From assembly GCA_017305595.1 (NCBI GenBank), contig JAFKKL010000017.1:1-35473 (forward strand): a stretch of DNA of 35,473 nucleotides, written 5' to 3'. Shown here in pieces: positions 23,829 to 33,165 of the stretch. This DNA is from Hyphomicrobiales bacterium. Lineage in GTDB: Bacteria; Pseudomonadota; Alphaproteobacteria; Rhizobiales; Xanthobacteraceae. How positions within the stretch are numbered: the stretch's first letter is position 1; each line of letters begins with the position of its first letter. A program made the position numbers and the translations under genes. The notes under the pieces are model-generated. The model saw only the letters and a program-made list of their open reading frames with translations, ran no database searches and had not been told where the DNA came from.

Positions 23829-24632
23829 GTGAAGAGGCTCGAGGGAAAAACCGCCATCGTGGTCGGCGCCGGATCGATCGGGCCAGGCTGGGGCAATGGC
23901 AAGGCCACGGCGGTGACGTTTGCCCGCGAGGGCGCGCAGGTGTTTTGCGTCGACCGCAATGGGAAGGCCGCCGAGGAAACCGCGTCGATCATTGCGAAAG
24001 AGGGCGGCAAGGCCGAGGCGTTCGCCGCCGACGCCGCGCGCGAGGATGACATCAAGGCGATGGTCGCGGCGTGCCTGAAGGCTTATGGCCGCATCGATGT
24101 GCTCGACAACAATGTCGGTATCGCCGAAGTCGGCAGCGTGGTCGAGGTCGAGGAGAAGGATTGGGATCGCGTGTTCGCGGTCAATCTCAAGAGCGCCTAC
24201 CTCGCCATGAAGCACGTCATTCCGGTGATGACCAAGCAGGGCGGTGGTTCGATCATCAACATCTCATCGATCGCCTCGATCCGCCATCTCGGCGTTTCCT
24301 ACGTCACCTACGCCACCACCAAGGCCGCGATGAATCAGATGACCCGCACCACGGCGGTTGAGTTCGCACCGAAGAATATCCGCGTCAATGCGGTGTTACC
24401 GGGACTGATGAAGACGCCGATGGTGGAACATTCCGCCGGCCTTGCGGCGAGTTATGCCAAGGGCGACGTCGAGGCGATGTGGAAGCGCCGCGACGAACAG
24501 GTGCCGATGGGCCACATGGGCGAGGGCTGGGACGTCGCCAATGCCGCGCTGTTCCTTGCCTCTGATGAATCCCGCTATGTCACCGGTATCGAACTGGTGG
24601 TCGACGGCGGATTGACGCTCAAGGTGAGCTGA
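23829..24632 (+). CDS. SDR-family oxidoreductase with enlarged glycine loop
   Basis: A 267-residue Rossmann-fold dehydrogenase. The catalytic Ser is in IINISSIAS and the Tyr/Lys pair is in YATTKAAM. NNVGIAE replaces the usual NNAG motif. The cofactor loop reads IVVGAGSIGPGWGNGKATA, which is longer by about five residues than the standard TGxxxGIG and rich in Gly and Pro. FCVDRNGKA has Asp after the second strand, suggesting NAD(H). The substrate is unknown. GTG 23829 is preferred because AGGAG (23818-23822) is 6 bases upstream; TTG 23784 is an alternative. The next gene, prpE, starts about 120 bases downstream on the same strand. Confidence 0.88.
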   Translation: MKRLEGKTAIVVGAGSIGPGWGNGKATAVTFAREGAQVFCVDRNGKAAEETASIIAKEGGKAEAFAADAAREDDIKAMVAACLKAYGRIDVLDNNVGIAEVGSVVEVEEKDWDRVFAVNLKSAYLAMKHVIPVMTKQGGGSIINISSIASIRHLGVSYVTYATTKAAMNQMTRTTAVEFAPKNIRVNAVLPGLMKTPMVEHSAGLAASYAKGDVEAMWKRRDEQVPMGHMGEGWDVANAALFLASDESRYVTGIELVVDGGLTLKVS

Positions 24633-24753
24633 CGGCTTCCCCTCAATTTGTGCCGACGCGCCTCCGCCGGACGATGCTTTGGTCGACTTGCAACGGCCGG
24701 TTTCAGCGCGCATGGTCACTCGTAAAGAACGCGACCGTTGGGAGAGTATGCCC

Positions 24754-26664
24754 ATGAATATGCAAGACAAAAGCCATTACCACGAAGCCTATGCGCGCTC
24801 GATGCGCGACCCCGAGGGCTTCTGGGCCGATGCCGCGCGCGCCATCGACTGGATCGAGCCGGCCAAGAAAGTCTTCGATCCGAATATGGGCCTCTACGGC
24901 CGCTGGTTCGCCGGCGCGGTGGTCAACACCTGCTACAACGCGCTTGACCGCCACGTTGCGAACGGCCGCGCCGGGCAACTGGCGCTGATCCACGATTCGC
25001 CGGTGACCAACAGCGTCACCACCTACACCTACGCGCAGATGCTGCACGAGGTGAAAACCTTCGCCGCGGTGATGCAGGATTTCGGTGTCGCCAAGGGCGA
25101 CCGCGTCATCATCTACATGCCGCTGGTGCCGGAAGCGATGGTGGCGATGCTGGCCTGTGCGCGCATCGGCGCGGTGCATTCGGTGGTGTTCGGCGGCTTC
25201 GCGGCCAAGGAGTTAGCCACGCGCATCGACGATGCCCAGCCGAAGCTGGTGATCTCCGCAAGCTGCGGCATCGAGCCCGGCCGCATCGTCGCTTACAAGC
25301 CGCTGCTCGACGACGCCATCAAGCTCGCCGCGCACAAGGTGCCGGCGTGCATCATCCTGCAACGGCCGCAGCAGACGTGCGATCTGATCGCCGGCCGCGA
25401 TCACGACTGGAAGGACCTGCGCGACAAGGCGGTGGCCGCCAAGAAGGAAGCTGCTTGCGTGCCGGTGTTGGCAACCGATCCGCTCTATATTCTCTATACG
25501 TCCGGCACCACCGGCGTGCCGAAGGGTGTGGTACGCGACAACGGCGGCCACCTCGTCGCCGTCAACTGGTCGATGTATAACCTCTACGGAGTCAAGCCCG
25601 GCGAGGTGTGGTGGTGCGGCTCCGATATCGGCTGGGTGGTCGGCCACAGCTACATCATTTACGGCCCGCTGTTTCACGGCAACACCTCGATCATGTACGA
25701 GGGCAAGCCGGTCGGCACGCCGGATGCCGGGGCGTTCTGGCGCGTCATCTCACAGCATAAGGCGGTGGCGTTCTTCACCGCGCCGACCGCGTTCCGCGCC
25801 ATCAAGAAAGACGATCCGAACGGCGAGTTCATCCGCAAATACGATCTGTCGCATTTCCGCACGCTGTTCCTCGCCGGCGAGCGCGCGGATCCGCCGACCA
25901 TCGCATGGGCGGAGAAGCAGTTGAACGTACCGGTGATCGATCACTGGTGGCAGACCGAAACCGGCTGGTGCATCGCCGGCAATCCGGTTGGGCTTGGGCA
26001 ACTGCCGGTCAAGCACGGCTCGCCGACGGTGCCGATGCCGGGCTATCAGGTCGACGTCGTCGACGAGGCGGCGAAGCCGCTGCCGGCCGGCACCATGGGC
26101 TCGATCGTCATCAAGCTGCCGCTGCCGCCGGGCTGCCTGCCGACCTTGTGGCAGCAGGACGAGCGCTGCAAGGAAGCCTATTTCAACGAGTTTCCCGGCT
26201 ACTACAAAACCTCCGACGCCGGCTACAAGGACGAGGACGGCTACGTCTTCGTCATGGGCCGCACCGACGACATCATCAACGTCGCCGGCCATCGGCTCTC
26301 CACCGGCGGCATGGAGGAAATTCTCGCCTCGCATCCGGACGTCGCCGAATGCGCGGTGCTCGGCATCAAGGACGCCATCAAGGGCGAAATCCCGTGCGGC
26401 CTGATCGTGCTCAAGGCGGGCGTGACGCGGTCGCCGGCGGAGATCGAGAAGGAGATCGTGGCGCTGGTGCGCGAGAAGCTCGGGCCGGTCGCGGCGTTCA
26501 AGCTGGCGATCACCGTGGCGCGGCTGCCGAAGACGCGCTCCGGCAAGATCCTGCGCGGCACCATCCGCAAGATCGCCGACGGCGATCCGTGGACCGTGCC
26601 CGCAACTATCGAGGACCCCAAGGTGCTCGACGAAATCGGTGCGGCGCTGAAGGGGCGGGTGTAG
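24754..26664 (+). CDS. prpE: propionyl-CoA synthetase (acyl-AMP forming)
   Basis: A 636-residue ANL-superfamily ligase that activates propionate (or acetate) to its CoA ester via an acyl-adenylate. The PrpE-like N-terminus reads HYHEAYARSMRDPEGFWADAA. The P-loop-like A3 motif YTSGTTGVPKG is near residue 250. WWQTETGWCIAGN is the A5 region, and YKTSDAGYKDEDGYVFVMGR with TDDIINVAGHRLS is the hinge region. The catalytic Lys is in TRSGKILRGTIRK near residue 600. ATG 24754 is chosen because GGGAG/GAGAG lies 7-9 bases upstream; ATG 24748 and 24760 are also in frame. Length and motifs fit PrpE better than Acs. Confidence 0.9.
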   Translation: MNMQDKSHYHEAYARSMRDPEGFWADAARAIDWIEPAKKVFDPNMGLYGRWFAGAVVNTCYNALDRHVANGRAGQLALIHDSPVTNSVTTYTYAQMLHEVKTFAAVMQDFGVAKGDRVIIYMPLVPEAMVAMLACARIGAVHSVVFGGFAAKELATRIDDAQPKLVISASCGIEPGRIVAYKPLLDDAIKLAAHKVPACIILQRPQQTCDLIAGRDHDWKDLRDKAVAAKKEAACVPVLATDPLYILYTSGTTGVPKGVVRDNGGHLVAVNWSMYNLYGVKPGEVWWCGSDIGWVVGHSYIIYGPLFHGNTSIMYEGKPVGTPDAGAFWRVISQHKAVAFFTAPTAFRAIKKDDPNGEFIRKYDLSHFRTLFLAGERADPPTIAWAEKQLNVPVIDHWWQTETGWCIAGNPVGLGQLPVKHGSPTVPMPGYQVDVVDEAAKPLPAGTMGSIVIKLPLPPGCLPTLWQQDERCKEAYFNEFPGYYKTSDAGYKDEDGYVFVMGRTDDIINVAGHRLSTGGMEEILASHPDVAECAVLGIKDAIKGEIPCGLIVLKAGVTRSPAEIEKEIVALVREKLGPVAAFKLAITVARLPKTRSGKILRGTIRKIADGDPWTVPATIEDPKVLDEIGAALKGRV

Positions 26665-26769
26665 AAACCAGGGATACATGAGGTCGTGCGCAATCTGATG
26701 CACGGCCTCATTTTCGATGGAATACCGGATCACACCGGCATTCCCGCGTTTGAGCCGACGGAAACCCGC

Positions 26770-27054
26770 ATGACGATTGCCATCCGATCCCCGATCCATG
26801 TCCGCGCCATGCTGATGCTGTTGTCGGGTCTCGCACTCGCCGGATGTTCCAGCTTCCAGCGGAATCAGCCTCCGGAAGCTGCAGCTGCCGCGCAGACCGA
26901 TGATGACGCGGCCTGTCGCGCCAACGGCGCTGCGCCGGGTTCGGATGCCTATGTCGCCTGTCGTAAGGATCGCGATGGGCGGCGCGGCGTCGCCACCGAC
27001 CGAATGGAGCGCAGCCACCGCAACCTCGCGGAGCGGATGCTCAACGGACAGTAA
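26770..27054 (+). CDS. small lipoprotein of unknown function
   Basis: A 94-residue protein with a lipoprotein signal. The hydrophobic stretch MLMLLSGLALAGC contains the lipobox L-A-G-C, with Cys near residue 25. The mature part is short, Ala/Gln-rich at first, then has two Cys (DAACRANGAAPGSDAYVACRKDRD) and a charged C-terminus. The C-x-x-x-G-x-x-PGS-x-x-Y-x-x-C-R arrangement is seen in small alphaproteobacterial envelope proteins of unknown role. The frame also allows ATG 26686 and ATG 26809. A strong hairpin with a T-tract follows at 27071-27104. Confidence 0.75.
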   Translation: MTIAIRSPIHVRAMLMLLSGLALAGCSSFQRNQPPEAAAAAQTDDDAACRANGAAPGSDAYVACRKDRDGRRGVATDRMERSHRNLAERMLNGQ

Positions 27055-27070
27055 CGGTTGATTGCCAAAT

Positions 27071-27104
27071 AAAAACGCGGCGGGTTTGAAGCCGCCGCGT
27101 TTTT
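27071..27104. terminator. bidirectional rho-independent terminator
   Basis: AAAAACGCGGCGG, a short loop, and CCGCCGCGTTTTT form a strong GC stem flanked by A- and T-tracts on both sides. It lies between the convergent ends of the lipoprotein gene (27054) and the DUF1013 gene (27130), so it can serve both. Confidence 0.9.
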
Positions 27105-27129
27105 GTCTGCAGTAGGACGAAGCCGTCGT

Positions 27130-27825
27130 CTACTCCTCCTCGTCGTCCTGCTTCTTGCCGCCGATGGTCTTCAGCTTGGCGAACACGGCGTCGACGTTGA
27201 GGTCGTCCTGATTGCGCTCGGACGGCTCGTCCTCGTCCTTGCGGGTGGTTTCGGAAGCCGGCAACAGCGTGGCGCCGCCGTAAGCCTGATCGGTCGGCTT
27301 TTCCTTCGCCGCGCGCTGCACCTCGAAGTCCAGTTCGATTTGCGAGCACAGGCCAAGCGTTACCGGGTCCATCGGGGTCAGCGTCTGCGCGTTCCAGTGG
27401 GTGCGGTCGCGGATCGAGGCGATGGTGGTCTTGGTGGTGCCGACCAGCCGCATGATCTGGGCGTCTTTCAGCTCAGGATGATTGCGAACCAGCCAGAGGA
27501 TGGCGCTCGGTCGCTCGTGGCGGCGCGATACCGGGGTATAACGCGGCCCCTTCTTCTTGGCGGCCGGCGGCAAGACCACCTTGCTCTCGCTGAGTTTGAG
27601 GCGGTAGTTGACGTCCTTCTCGCCGCGCTCGATCTCGTCGCGGGTGAGCTGGCCGGTGGAAATCGGGTCCATGCCCTTGATGCCCTGGGCGGCGTCGCCG
27701 TCGGCGATGGCGCGCACCTCCAGCGGGTGCATCTTGGTGAAATCCGCCACCTGGTCGAACGTCAGCGCGGTGTTATCGACGAGCCACACGGCAGTCGCCT
27801 TCGGCATCAGCGGTGCATTGCTCAT
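27130..27825 (-). CDS. DUF1013 / TrcR-like cell-cycle regulator
   Basis: A 231-residue protein. Residues 1-75 (MPKATAVWLVDNTALTFDQVADFTKMHPLEVRAIADGD) and about 105-150 (RPSAILWLVRNHPELKDAQIMRLVGTTKTTIASIRDRTHW) have two helix-turn-helix-like segments. The C-terminus is acidic and Lys-rich, ending in a run of Glu. This is the DUF1013 family of alphaproteobacteria, called TrcR (cell-cycle transcriptional regulator) in some databases; I cannot confirm the function from sequence. ATG 27823-27825 has AAAGGAG 6 bases upstream. It is divergent from ispH, with a 273-base shared upstream region. Confidence 0.88.
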   Translation of the reverse strand: MSNAPLMPKATAVWLVDNTALTFDQVADFTKMHPLEVRAIADGDAAQGIKGMDPISTGQLTRDEIERGEKDVNYRLKLSESKVVLPPAAKKKGPRYTPVSRRHERPSAILWLVRNHPELKDAQIMRLVGTTKTTIASIRDRTHWNAQTLTPMDPVTLGLCSQIELDFEVQRAAKEKPTDQAYGGATLLPASETTRKDEDEPSERNQDDLNVDAVFAKLKTIGGKKQDDEEE

Positions 27826-28098
27826 GGCAAATCTCCTTTGGGCTCCGCCCACCTCGTTCCGGAGGCGGAGTAGTGTGGTCATCGGCGATGACGGGATTGA
27901 ACCGCTATATAATCCGCCTCGACCGAAACGCGCAATGGGTTGCTCAACGGCCTTGACAGGGCCGCAAAGCCGTCCCAAGTCCTTACACCAAAGTCGTTAC
28001 GGCTAACTCGCCAATCGTCGAGACGTCGCGTCCAATTTCCGCAATAAATACAACTTTTGCGCCCGACTGAGCCGGGCGAACAGGTTCCGGATCGCTCC

Positions 28099-29061
28099 AT
28101 GCAGGCCAAACCGCAGTTGAAAATCGTGCTTTGTTCGCCCCGCGGCTTCTGTGCCGGCGTGGTGCGGGCCATCGATACGGTGGAGCGCGCGCTGAAACTC
28201 TATGGCGCGCCGGTCTATGTCCGTCACGAGATCGTGCACAACCGTTATGTGGTGGACAGCCTGCGGGCCAAGGGTGCGATCTTCGTCGAGGAACTGGCGG
28301 AAATTCCGGATACCGAGGCGCCAGTGGTGTTTTCCGCCCATGGCGTGCCGAAATCGGTCCCGGCCGAGGCGGAAACGCGGAATTTCTTCTCATTGGACGC
28401 CACCTGCCCGCTGGTCACCAAGGTGCATCGCGAGGCGGCGATCCACTTCAAGCGCGGCCACGAAATCCTGCTGATCGGCCATTCCCACCATCCGGAAGTG
28501 GTCGGTACGCTCGGGCAATTGCCGGCGGGCGCGGTGACGCTGATCGAGACCGCCGAGGACGCCGAGCAGTTCACGCCTAAGGACGCCAACAATCTCGCCT
28601 TCGTTACCCAGACCACGCTGTCGATCGACGACACCGCTGAGATCGTCGCGGTGCTCAAGAGCCGCTTCCCGAACATCCACGGGCCGCATAAGGAAGACAT
28701 CTGCTACGCCACCACCAATCGCCAGTTGGCGGTGAAGAAGGTGGCGCCGGTGGTCGATGCGCTGATCGTTGTCGGTGCGCCGAATTCGTCGAACTCGCAG
28801 CGGCTGCGCGAAGTGGCCGAGCGCGAGGGCTGCCCGATCGCGGTGCTGGCGCAGCGCGCTTCCGATCTCGACTGGGCCAAGTTCGAAGGCGTCAGGAGCG
28901 TCGGCATCACTGCGGGCGCTTCGGCGCCGGAAGTGATCGTCGAGGAGATCATGGACGCCTTCGCCGAGCGTTATGAACTGAACGTGGAGACGGTCTCGGC
29001 CGCGGAAGAGAACGAGTTCTTCCCGCTGCCGCGCTCGCTGCGTCCCGACGCAGCCGAGTAG
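28099..29061 (+). CDS. ispH: 4-hydroxy-3-methylbut-2-enyl diphosphate reductase
   Basis: A 320-residue iron-sulfur enzyme, the last step of the MEP pathway, making IPP and DMAPP from HMBPP. The three cluster cysteines are present: Cys18 in SPRGFCAGV, Cys103 in [11 protein letters not shown], and Cys202 in [12 protein letters not shown]133 in HSHHPEVVG is the catalytic Glu, and [11 protein letters not shown] is the substrate Ser/Asn motif. The length is normal. ATG 28099 is chosen to start at [15 protein letters not shown]; the upstream frame extends but is not conserved. It is the first gene of the run ispH-thrB-rnhA, with 6 bases to thrB. Confidence 0.97.
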   Translation: MQAKPQLKIVLCSPRGFCAGVVRAIDTVERALKLYGAPVYVRHEIVHNRYVVDSLRAKGAIFVEELAEIPDTEAPVVFSAHGVPKSVPAEAETRNFFSLDATCPLVTKVHREAAIHFKRGHEILLIGHSHHPEVVGTLGQLPAGAVTLIETAEDAEQFTPKDANNLAFVTQTTLSIDDTAEIVAVLKSRFPNIHGPHKEDICYATTNRQLAVKKVAPVVDALIVVGAPNSSNSQRLREVAEREGCPIAVLAQRASDLDWAKFEGVRSVGITAGASAPEVIVEEIMDAFAERYELNVETVSAAEENEFFPLPRSLRPDAAE

Positions 29062-29067
29062 GTTTTC

Positions 29068-30048
29068 ATGGCGGTCTATACGGACGTCGCTGCGGAGGAG
29101 TTGGCGGCGTTCCTCGTCAGCTATGACATCGGCGAACTGCTCTCCTACAAGGGCATCGCCGAAGGCGTCGAGAACTCCAATTTCCTGCTGCACACCACCA
29201 GGGGCTCGTATTTCCTCACGCTGTACGAAAAGCGCGTGGCGGTGGGCGATCTGCCGTTCTTTCTCGGCCTGATGGGGCATCTCGCCGCGCACGGCATCGT
29301 CTGTCCGCAGCCGGTGAAGACGCGCGACGGCACTACGCTCGGCGTGCTGGCGGGCCGCCCGGCCGCGATCATCGATTTCCTTGAAGGCGTGTGGCCGCGC
29401 AAGCCGAACGTGACGCATTGCACCGCTGTCGGACAGGCGTTGGCGAAGCTGCATCTGGCGGGCCGCGATTTTCCCATGACGCGCGCCAACGCGCTCTCGG
29501 TGAAGGGCTGGCGGCCGCTGTTCGATCAAGCGGCTTCGCGCGCCGACACCGTGCAGCATGGGCTCAAGGCGTTTCTCACCGCAGAACTCGACTATCTCGA
29601 AGCACGCTGGCCGAGTGACTTGCCGCGCGGCATCATTCACGCCGACCTATTTCCCGACAACGTGCTGTTCGTCGGCGAGGACCTGTCGGGCCTGATCGAC
29701 TTCTACTTCGCCTGCAACGACATCCTCGCCTATGACGTCGCGATCTGCCTTAATGCCTGGTGCTTCGAGGCCGATCATTCGTTCAACGTCACCAAGGCGC
29801 GCGCGTTCCTGAATGCCTATGGCAAGGAGCGTCCGCTCTCCGAGGCCGAGCAGGCGGTGCTGCCGCTGTTGGCGCGCGGCGCGGCGTTGCGTTTCCTGCT
29901 GACGCGGCTGGTGGATTTCCTCAACGTGCCGCCGGGCGCGCTGGTGAAGCCGAAGGACCCGCTGGAATACGTGCGCAAGCTGCGCTTCCACCAATCGGTC
30001 GACGACATCGCCGGCTACGGCGTCGCGCAGACGAGATCGACGGCGTGA
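29068..30048 (+). CDS. thrB: homoserine kinase (choline-kinase-like type)
   Basis: A 326-residue protein of the APH/choline-kinase fold. [14 protein letters not shown] carries the catalytic Asp and Asn (HxDxxxxN), and [24 protein letters not shown] has the metal-binding Asp. The N-terminal region ([25 protein letters not shown]) is the ATP loop and Lys-bearing strand region of this type. Alphaproteobacteria use this kinase, not the GHMP form, to phosphorylate homoserine in threonine synthesis. It follows ispH by 6 bases and overlaps rnhA by 4 bases (GTGA), so the three genes form one transcript. Confidence 0.95.
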   Translation: MAVYTDVAAEELAAFLVSYDIGELLSYKGIAEGVENSNFLLHTTRGSYFLTLYEKRVAVGDLPFFLGLMGHLAAHGIVCPQPVKTRDGTTLGVLAGRPAAIIDFLEGVWPRKPNVTHCTAVGQALAKLHLAGRDFPMTRANALSVKGWRPLFDQAASRADTVQHGLKAFLTAELDYLEARWPSDLPRGIIHADLFPDNVLFVGEDLSGLIDFYFACNDILAYDVAICLNAWCFEADHSFNVTKARAFLNAYGKERPLSEAEQAVLPLLARGAALRFLLTRLVDFLNVPPGALVKPKDPLEYVRKLRFHQSVDDIAGYGVAQTRSTA

Positions 30049-30521
30049 GCGACCTCCCTGCCGTGGTGATCCATACCGATGGCGCCTGCTCCGGTAATCC
30101 GGGGCCGGGCGGCTGGGGCGCAATCCTGCAGTTCGGCGAGGTGCGCAAGGAATTAAAGGGCGGCGAGCCGCACACTACCAACAACCGCATGGAATTGCTG
30201 GCGGCGATCTCCGCGCTGGAGGCGCTGAAGAAACCGTGCAGTGTCGATCTGCACACCGACAGCCAGTATGTGCGTCAGGGCATCACCGGCTGGATTCACG
30301 GCTGGAAGAAAAACGGCTGGCGTACCGCTGACAAGAAGCCGGTCAAGAACATGGACCTGTGGCAGCGGCTCGACGCCGCCCTGAAGCCGCATCAGGTGCG
30401 CTGGCACTGGGTCAAGGGCCACGCCGGCCATGATGACAACGAACGCGCCGACGAACTTGCGCGCGAAGGCGTCGCCATGGCGCGCTTGCAGCAGACGGCT
30501 GGCGGCAAGACGCCGGGCTGA
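30045..30521 (+). CDS. rnhA: ribonuclease HI
   Basis: A 158-residue enzyme degrading RNA in RNA-DNA hybrids. The carboxylates are visible: Asp12 in [18 protein letters not shown], Glu50 in [11 protein letters not shown], Asp72 in LHTDSQYV, and the Asp in GHDDNERAD near the C-terminus, with the His in KGHAGH. The basic handle ([17 protein letters not shown]) is present. The start is the GTG that overlaps the thrB stop; the longer upstream frame is a shadow of thrB. The C-terminal tail after the last helix is Gly/Thr/Lys-rich. Confidence 0.97.
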   Translation: MSDLPAVVIHTDGACSGNPGPGGWGAILQFGEVRKELKGGEPHTTNNRMELLAAISALEALKKPCSVDLHTDSQYVRQGITGWIHGWKKNGWRTADKKPVKNMDLWQRLDAALKPHQVRWHWVKGHAGHDDNERADELAREGVAMARLQQTAGGKTPG

Positions 30522-30585
30522 TCGCTCGCTTTCATCGTTTCGGTCAGGATAGACTGCCCGCAAAATCATCAACGGGGGCGATACA

Positions 30586-31572
30586 TTGGCCGGACCATCA
30601 CTGCACGCTCTTCAAGAACGTCTCGTTCTTCCACTGATTGCCGCACCGATGTTTCTGGTGTCGGGCGTCGATCTGGTCTCGGCGGCTTGCGCGGCCGGCG
30701 TCGTCGGCGCGTTTCCGACGGTGAACTGCCGCACCTCCGATGAACTTGAGAACTGGCTCACTGAAATCGAAACGCGCCTGGCGAAGACAGCCGAGCAAAA
30801 CGGCGATCCGGTCGCGCCATGGTGCGCCAATCTCATCGTCCACCATTCGAATGCGCGCCTGAAAGACGATCTTGTGGTGCTGCTGCGTCACAAGCCGGAG
30901 ATTGTCATCACATCGGTCGGCTCTCCGGCTCCGGTCGTCGAACCGCTGCACGACGCGGGAGCGCTCGTGCTTGCCGACGTTGCGACCATTCGCCATGCAG
31001 AACGCGCGGTGGCGGCGGGGGCGGACGGGCTGGTGTTGCTGACGGCGGGTGCTGGCGGCCAGACCGGTTGGCTCAATCCGCTGGCGTTCGTGCGTGCGGT
31101 GCGTTCGTTTTTCGACGGACCGATCGTACTGGCGGGCGGCGTGTCCGATGGCGCGGCGTTGTTGGCGGCGCAGGCGATGGGCTGCGACCTCGCCTACATG
31201 GGCACCAAATTCATTGCGACCCAGGAAAGTCTGGCGAAGCCGGCCTATCGCGAGATGCTGGTGGCGGCGCGTGCCGACGACGTATTGCTGACGCGCGCCT
31301 TCACCGGGCTCGAGACCAATATGCTGAAGGCGTCAATCATCGCCGCCGGACTCGATCCCGACAATCTGCCGGCGCGCGGCACTATCGACATCGGCAAGGA
31401 CATCAGTATTGAGAGCCGCGAGAAGCAGCCAACGCGCTGGCGCGACGTGTGGAGTGCGGGGCACAGCGTATCTGGCGTCGATGCGGTAGTGAGTGTCGCG
31501 GATCTTGTGAATCAGACGCGCGCCGAATACGACACGGCAAAAGCCGCGCTGGTGGCGCGGCTCGTGAAGTAA
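30586..31572 (+). CDS. nitronate monooxygenase-family protein (second copy)
   Basis: A 328-residue FMN-dependent TIM-barrel protein. The motifs are LPLIAAPMFLVSGVDLVSAACAAGVVGAFPTVN (start of barrel), LVLADVATIRHAERAVAAGADGLVLLTAGAGGQTG (with GxGGQ in place of the usual GxEAGGH), and GPIVLAGGVSDGAALLAAQAMGCDLAYMGTKFIATQES (phosphate site). It differs clearly from the other family member at 5909-6913. The start is TTG with GGGGG about 8 bases upstream. The missing His in the GGH position may change or remove the activity. It sits between rnhA and the peroxiredoxin, interrupting an otherwise common neighbourhood. Confidence 0.85.
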   Translation: MAGPSLHALQERLVLPLIAAPMFLVSGVDLVSAACAAGVVGAFPTVNCRTSDELENWLTEIETRLAKTAEQNGDPVAPWCANLIVHHSNARLKDDLVVLLRHKPEIVITSVGSPAPVVEPLHDAGALVLADVATIRHAERAVAAGADGLVLLTAGAGGQTGWLNPLAFVRAVRSFFDGPIVLAGGVSDGAALLAAQAMGCDLAYMGTKFIATQESLAKPAYREMLVAARADDVLLTRAFTGLETNMLKASIIAAGLDPDNLPARGTIDIGKDISIESREKQPTRWRDVWSAGHSVSGVDAVVSVADLVNQTRAEYDTAKAALVARLVK

Positions 31573-31604
31573 AATGCGCGGCTTCGTGAAGCCGCGCGAT
31601 AGGA

Positions 31605-32090
31605 TCAGAGCTGTCCGAGCAGGGTGTCGCCGCCGGAGACTTCGACCTTGCCGGGATTCGGCTCGAGGTTGAGCTTCTTCACCACGCCGTCCTCGACCAG
31701 CATCGAATAGCGCTTGGAGCGGATGCCGAGGCCGTTGCCGGAGGCGTCCAGCTCCATGCCGATCGCCTTGGCGAATTCGGCGTTGCCGTCGGCGAGGAAG
31801 GTCGCCTCGTCGCGCTGGTCGGTGTCGCGCTTCCAGGCGCTCATCACGAACGCGTCGTTGACCGAAACCACCGCGATGGTGTCGACGCCCTTGTCCTTCA
31901 TCGCATAGGCGTTGAGGAAAATGCTCGGCATGTGCATCTTGTGGCAGGTGCCGGTATAGGCGCCGGGCACCGCGAACAGGGCGACCTTCTTGCCTTTGAA
32001 GACGTCGTCGGTGGTCTTCACCTGCAAACCATCGCTGGTCATCACGCGAAACTGGGCTTCGGGCAGGCGGTCGCCAACTTGAATTGTCAT
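31605..32090 (-). CDS. peroxiredoxin (Prx5-type, glutathione/glutaredoxin-dependent like)
   Basis: A 161-residue thiol peroxidase. Cys49 in VPGAYTGTCHKMHMPSI is the peroxidatic Cys, with Thr46 and the later Arg (KRDTDQRDE) completing the site. It is the only Cys in the protein, so it should act as a 1-Cys enzyme needing an external thiol. PGAYTGTC differs from the commoner PGAFTPTC by Y and G. ATG 32088-32090 is set by GGAGGAG upstream. It is transcribed toward the nitronate monooxygenase gene. A palindromic repeat occupies its 5' region. Confidence 0.93.
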   Translation of the reverse strand: MTIQVGDRLPEAQFRVMTSDGLQVKTTDDVFKGKKVALFAVPGAYTGTCHKMHMPSIFLNAYAMKDKGVDTIAVVSVNDAFVMSAWKRDTDQRDEATFLADGNAEFAKAIGMELDASGNGLGIRSKRYSMLVEDGVVKKLNLEPNPGKVEVSGGDTLLGQL

Positions 32091-32105
32091 TCGTTTCTCC
32101 TCCAT

Positions 32106-32153
32106 AGCGTTTTCGAGCGAAGTGGATACCGGTTCGCGTGAAGAAAACGCGTT
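32106..32153. repeat. dispersed palindrome GCGTTTTC...GAAAACGC upstream of peroxiredoxin
   Basis: AGCGTTTTCGAGCGAAGTGG, a centre with ATACCGGTTCGCG, and GAAGAAAACGCG form an imperfect hairpin with an 8 bp outer stem (GCGTTTTC / GAAAACGC). It starts 16 bases upstream of the peroxiredoxin start, so it overlaps the promoter or leader. The sequence is familiar as a high-copy repeat of Bradyrhizobium-like genomes. Confidence 0.65.
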
Positions 32154-32229
32154 CAAAAAACTTGAGTGGCTTATTCAACAGAGCTTCGCGCGTCCGCGCA
32201 ATACGCGGGCGCGTGATCGCGGGTTGCGC

Positions 32230-33165
32230 TCAGGTCGCGGGCTTCTTGGCGGGGCGGCGGCCGAAGTCGGCGGCCGCTTCATCCTGACCGATATTCACGA
32301 TGCCGCGCCTGATGGCGCGGGTGCGGGTGAAGTGGTCGAACAGCGCCTCGCCGTCGCCGCGCCGGATGGCGCGAGTCAATTTCGACAGGTCCTCCTGAAA
32401 CTCGCCGAGCATTTCCAGCACCGCATCCTTGTTGTTCAGGAATACGTCGCGCCACATCGTCGGGTCGGAGGCCGCGATGCGGGTGAAGTCGCGGAAACCG
32501 CCGGCGGAGAATTTCAGCACTTCGGAGCGCGTCACGCCTTCCAGTTCTTCGGCCGTCGAAACGATGGTGTAGGCGATCAGATGCGGCAGATGGCTGGTCA
32601 CTGCCAGCACCAGATCGTGATGTTCCGGCGTCATGGTCTCGACGTTGGCGCCGAGCGCGCGCCAGAATTCCGCGAGTTTCTCGACCGCGGCTGCATCTGT
32701 GCCGTTCGGCGGCGTCAGGATGCACCAGCGATTGTTGAACAGTTCGGCGAAGCCGGAATCCGGGCCGGAATTCTCGGTGCCGGCCACCGGATGCGCGGGC
32801 ACGAAATGCACGTTGTCCGGCAGATACGGCGCCATGTCGCGCACCACCGCGCTCTTGACCGAGCCGACGTCGGAAATAATCGCGCCCGGTTTGAGATGCG
32901 GCGCGATTTCTTCCGCGACCGGGCCGCAGGCGCCGACCGGAATCGAGAGAATCACCAGATCGGCGTCCTTCACGGCTTCCGCGTTGGTGTCGACGACGCG
33001 ATCGACGATGCCGAGTTCACGGACGCGCGCGCGGGTTTGCGGCGAGCGCGCGGTGGCGACGATCTCGCCGGCGAGCCCTTGCGCCTTGGCACCGCGCGCG
33101 ATCGAGCCGCCGATCAGGCCGAAGCCGATCAGCGCGACGCGCGAGAAAAGCGGAGCGTCACTCAC
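32230..33165 (-). CDS. tyrA: prephenate/arogenate dehydrogenase
   Basis: A 311-residue NAD(P)-dependent enzyme for tyrosine synthesis. [16 protein letters not shown] (Gly14, Gly16, Gly19) is the cofactor loop. [11 protein letters not shown] and [17 protein letters not shown], with His125, form the catalytic site of TyrA-type dehydrogenases. [16 protein letters not shown] is the dimer helix motif. It decarboxylates prephenate or arogenate; which one cannot be told. The GTG start overlaps the hisC stop by 4 bases. No ACT domain is present. The C-terminus is basic and ends about 140 bases from the peroxiredoxin gene. Confidence 0.94.
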   Translation of the reverse strand: MSDAPLFSRVALIGFGLIGGSIARGAKAQGLAGEIVATARSPQTRARVRELGIVDRVVDTNAEAVKDADLVILSIPVGACGPVAEEIAPHLKPGAIISDVGSVKSAVVRDMAPYLPDNVHFVPAHPVAGTENSGPDSGFAELFNNRWCILTPPNGTDAAAVEKLAEFWRALGANVETMTPEHHDLVLAVTSHLPHLIAYTIVSTAEELEGVTRSEVLKFSAGGFRDFTRIAASDPTMWRDVFLNNKDAVLEMLGEFQEDLSKLTRAIRRGDGEALFDHFTRTRAIRRGIVNIGQDEAAADFGRRPAKKPAT

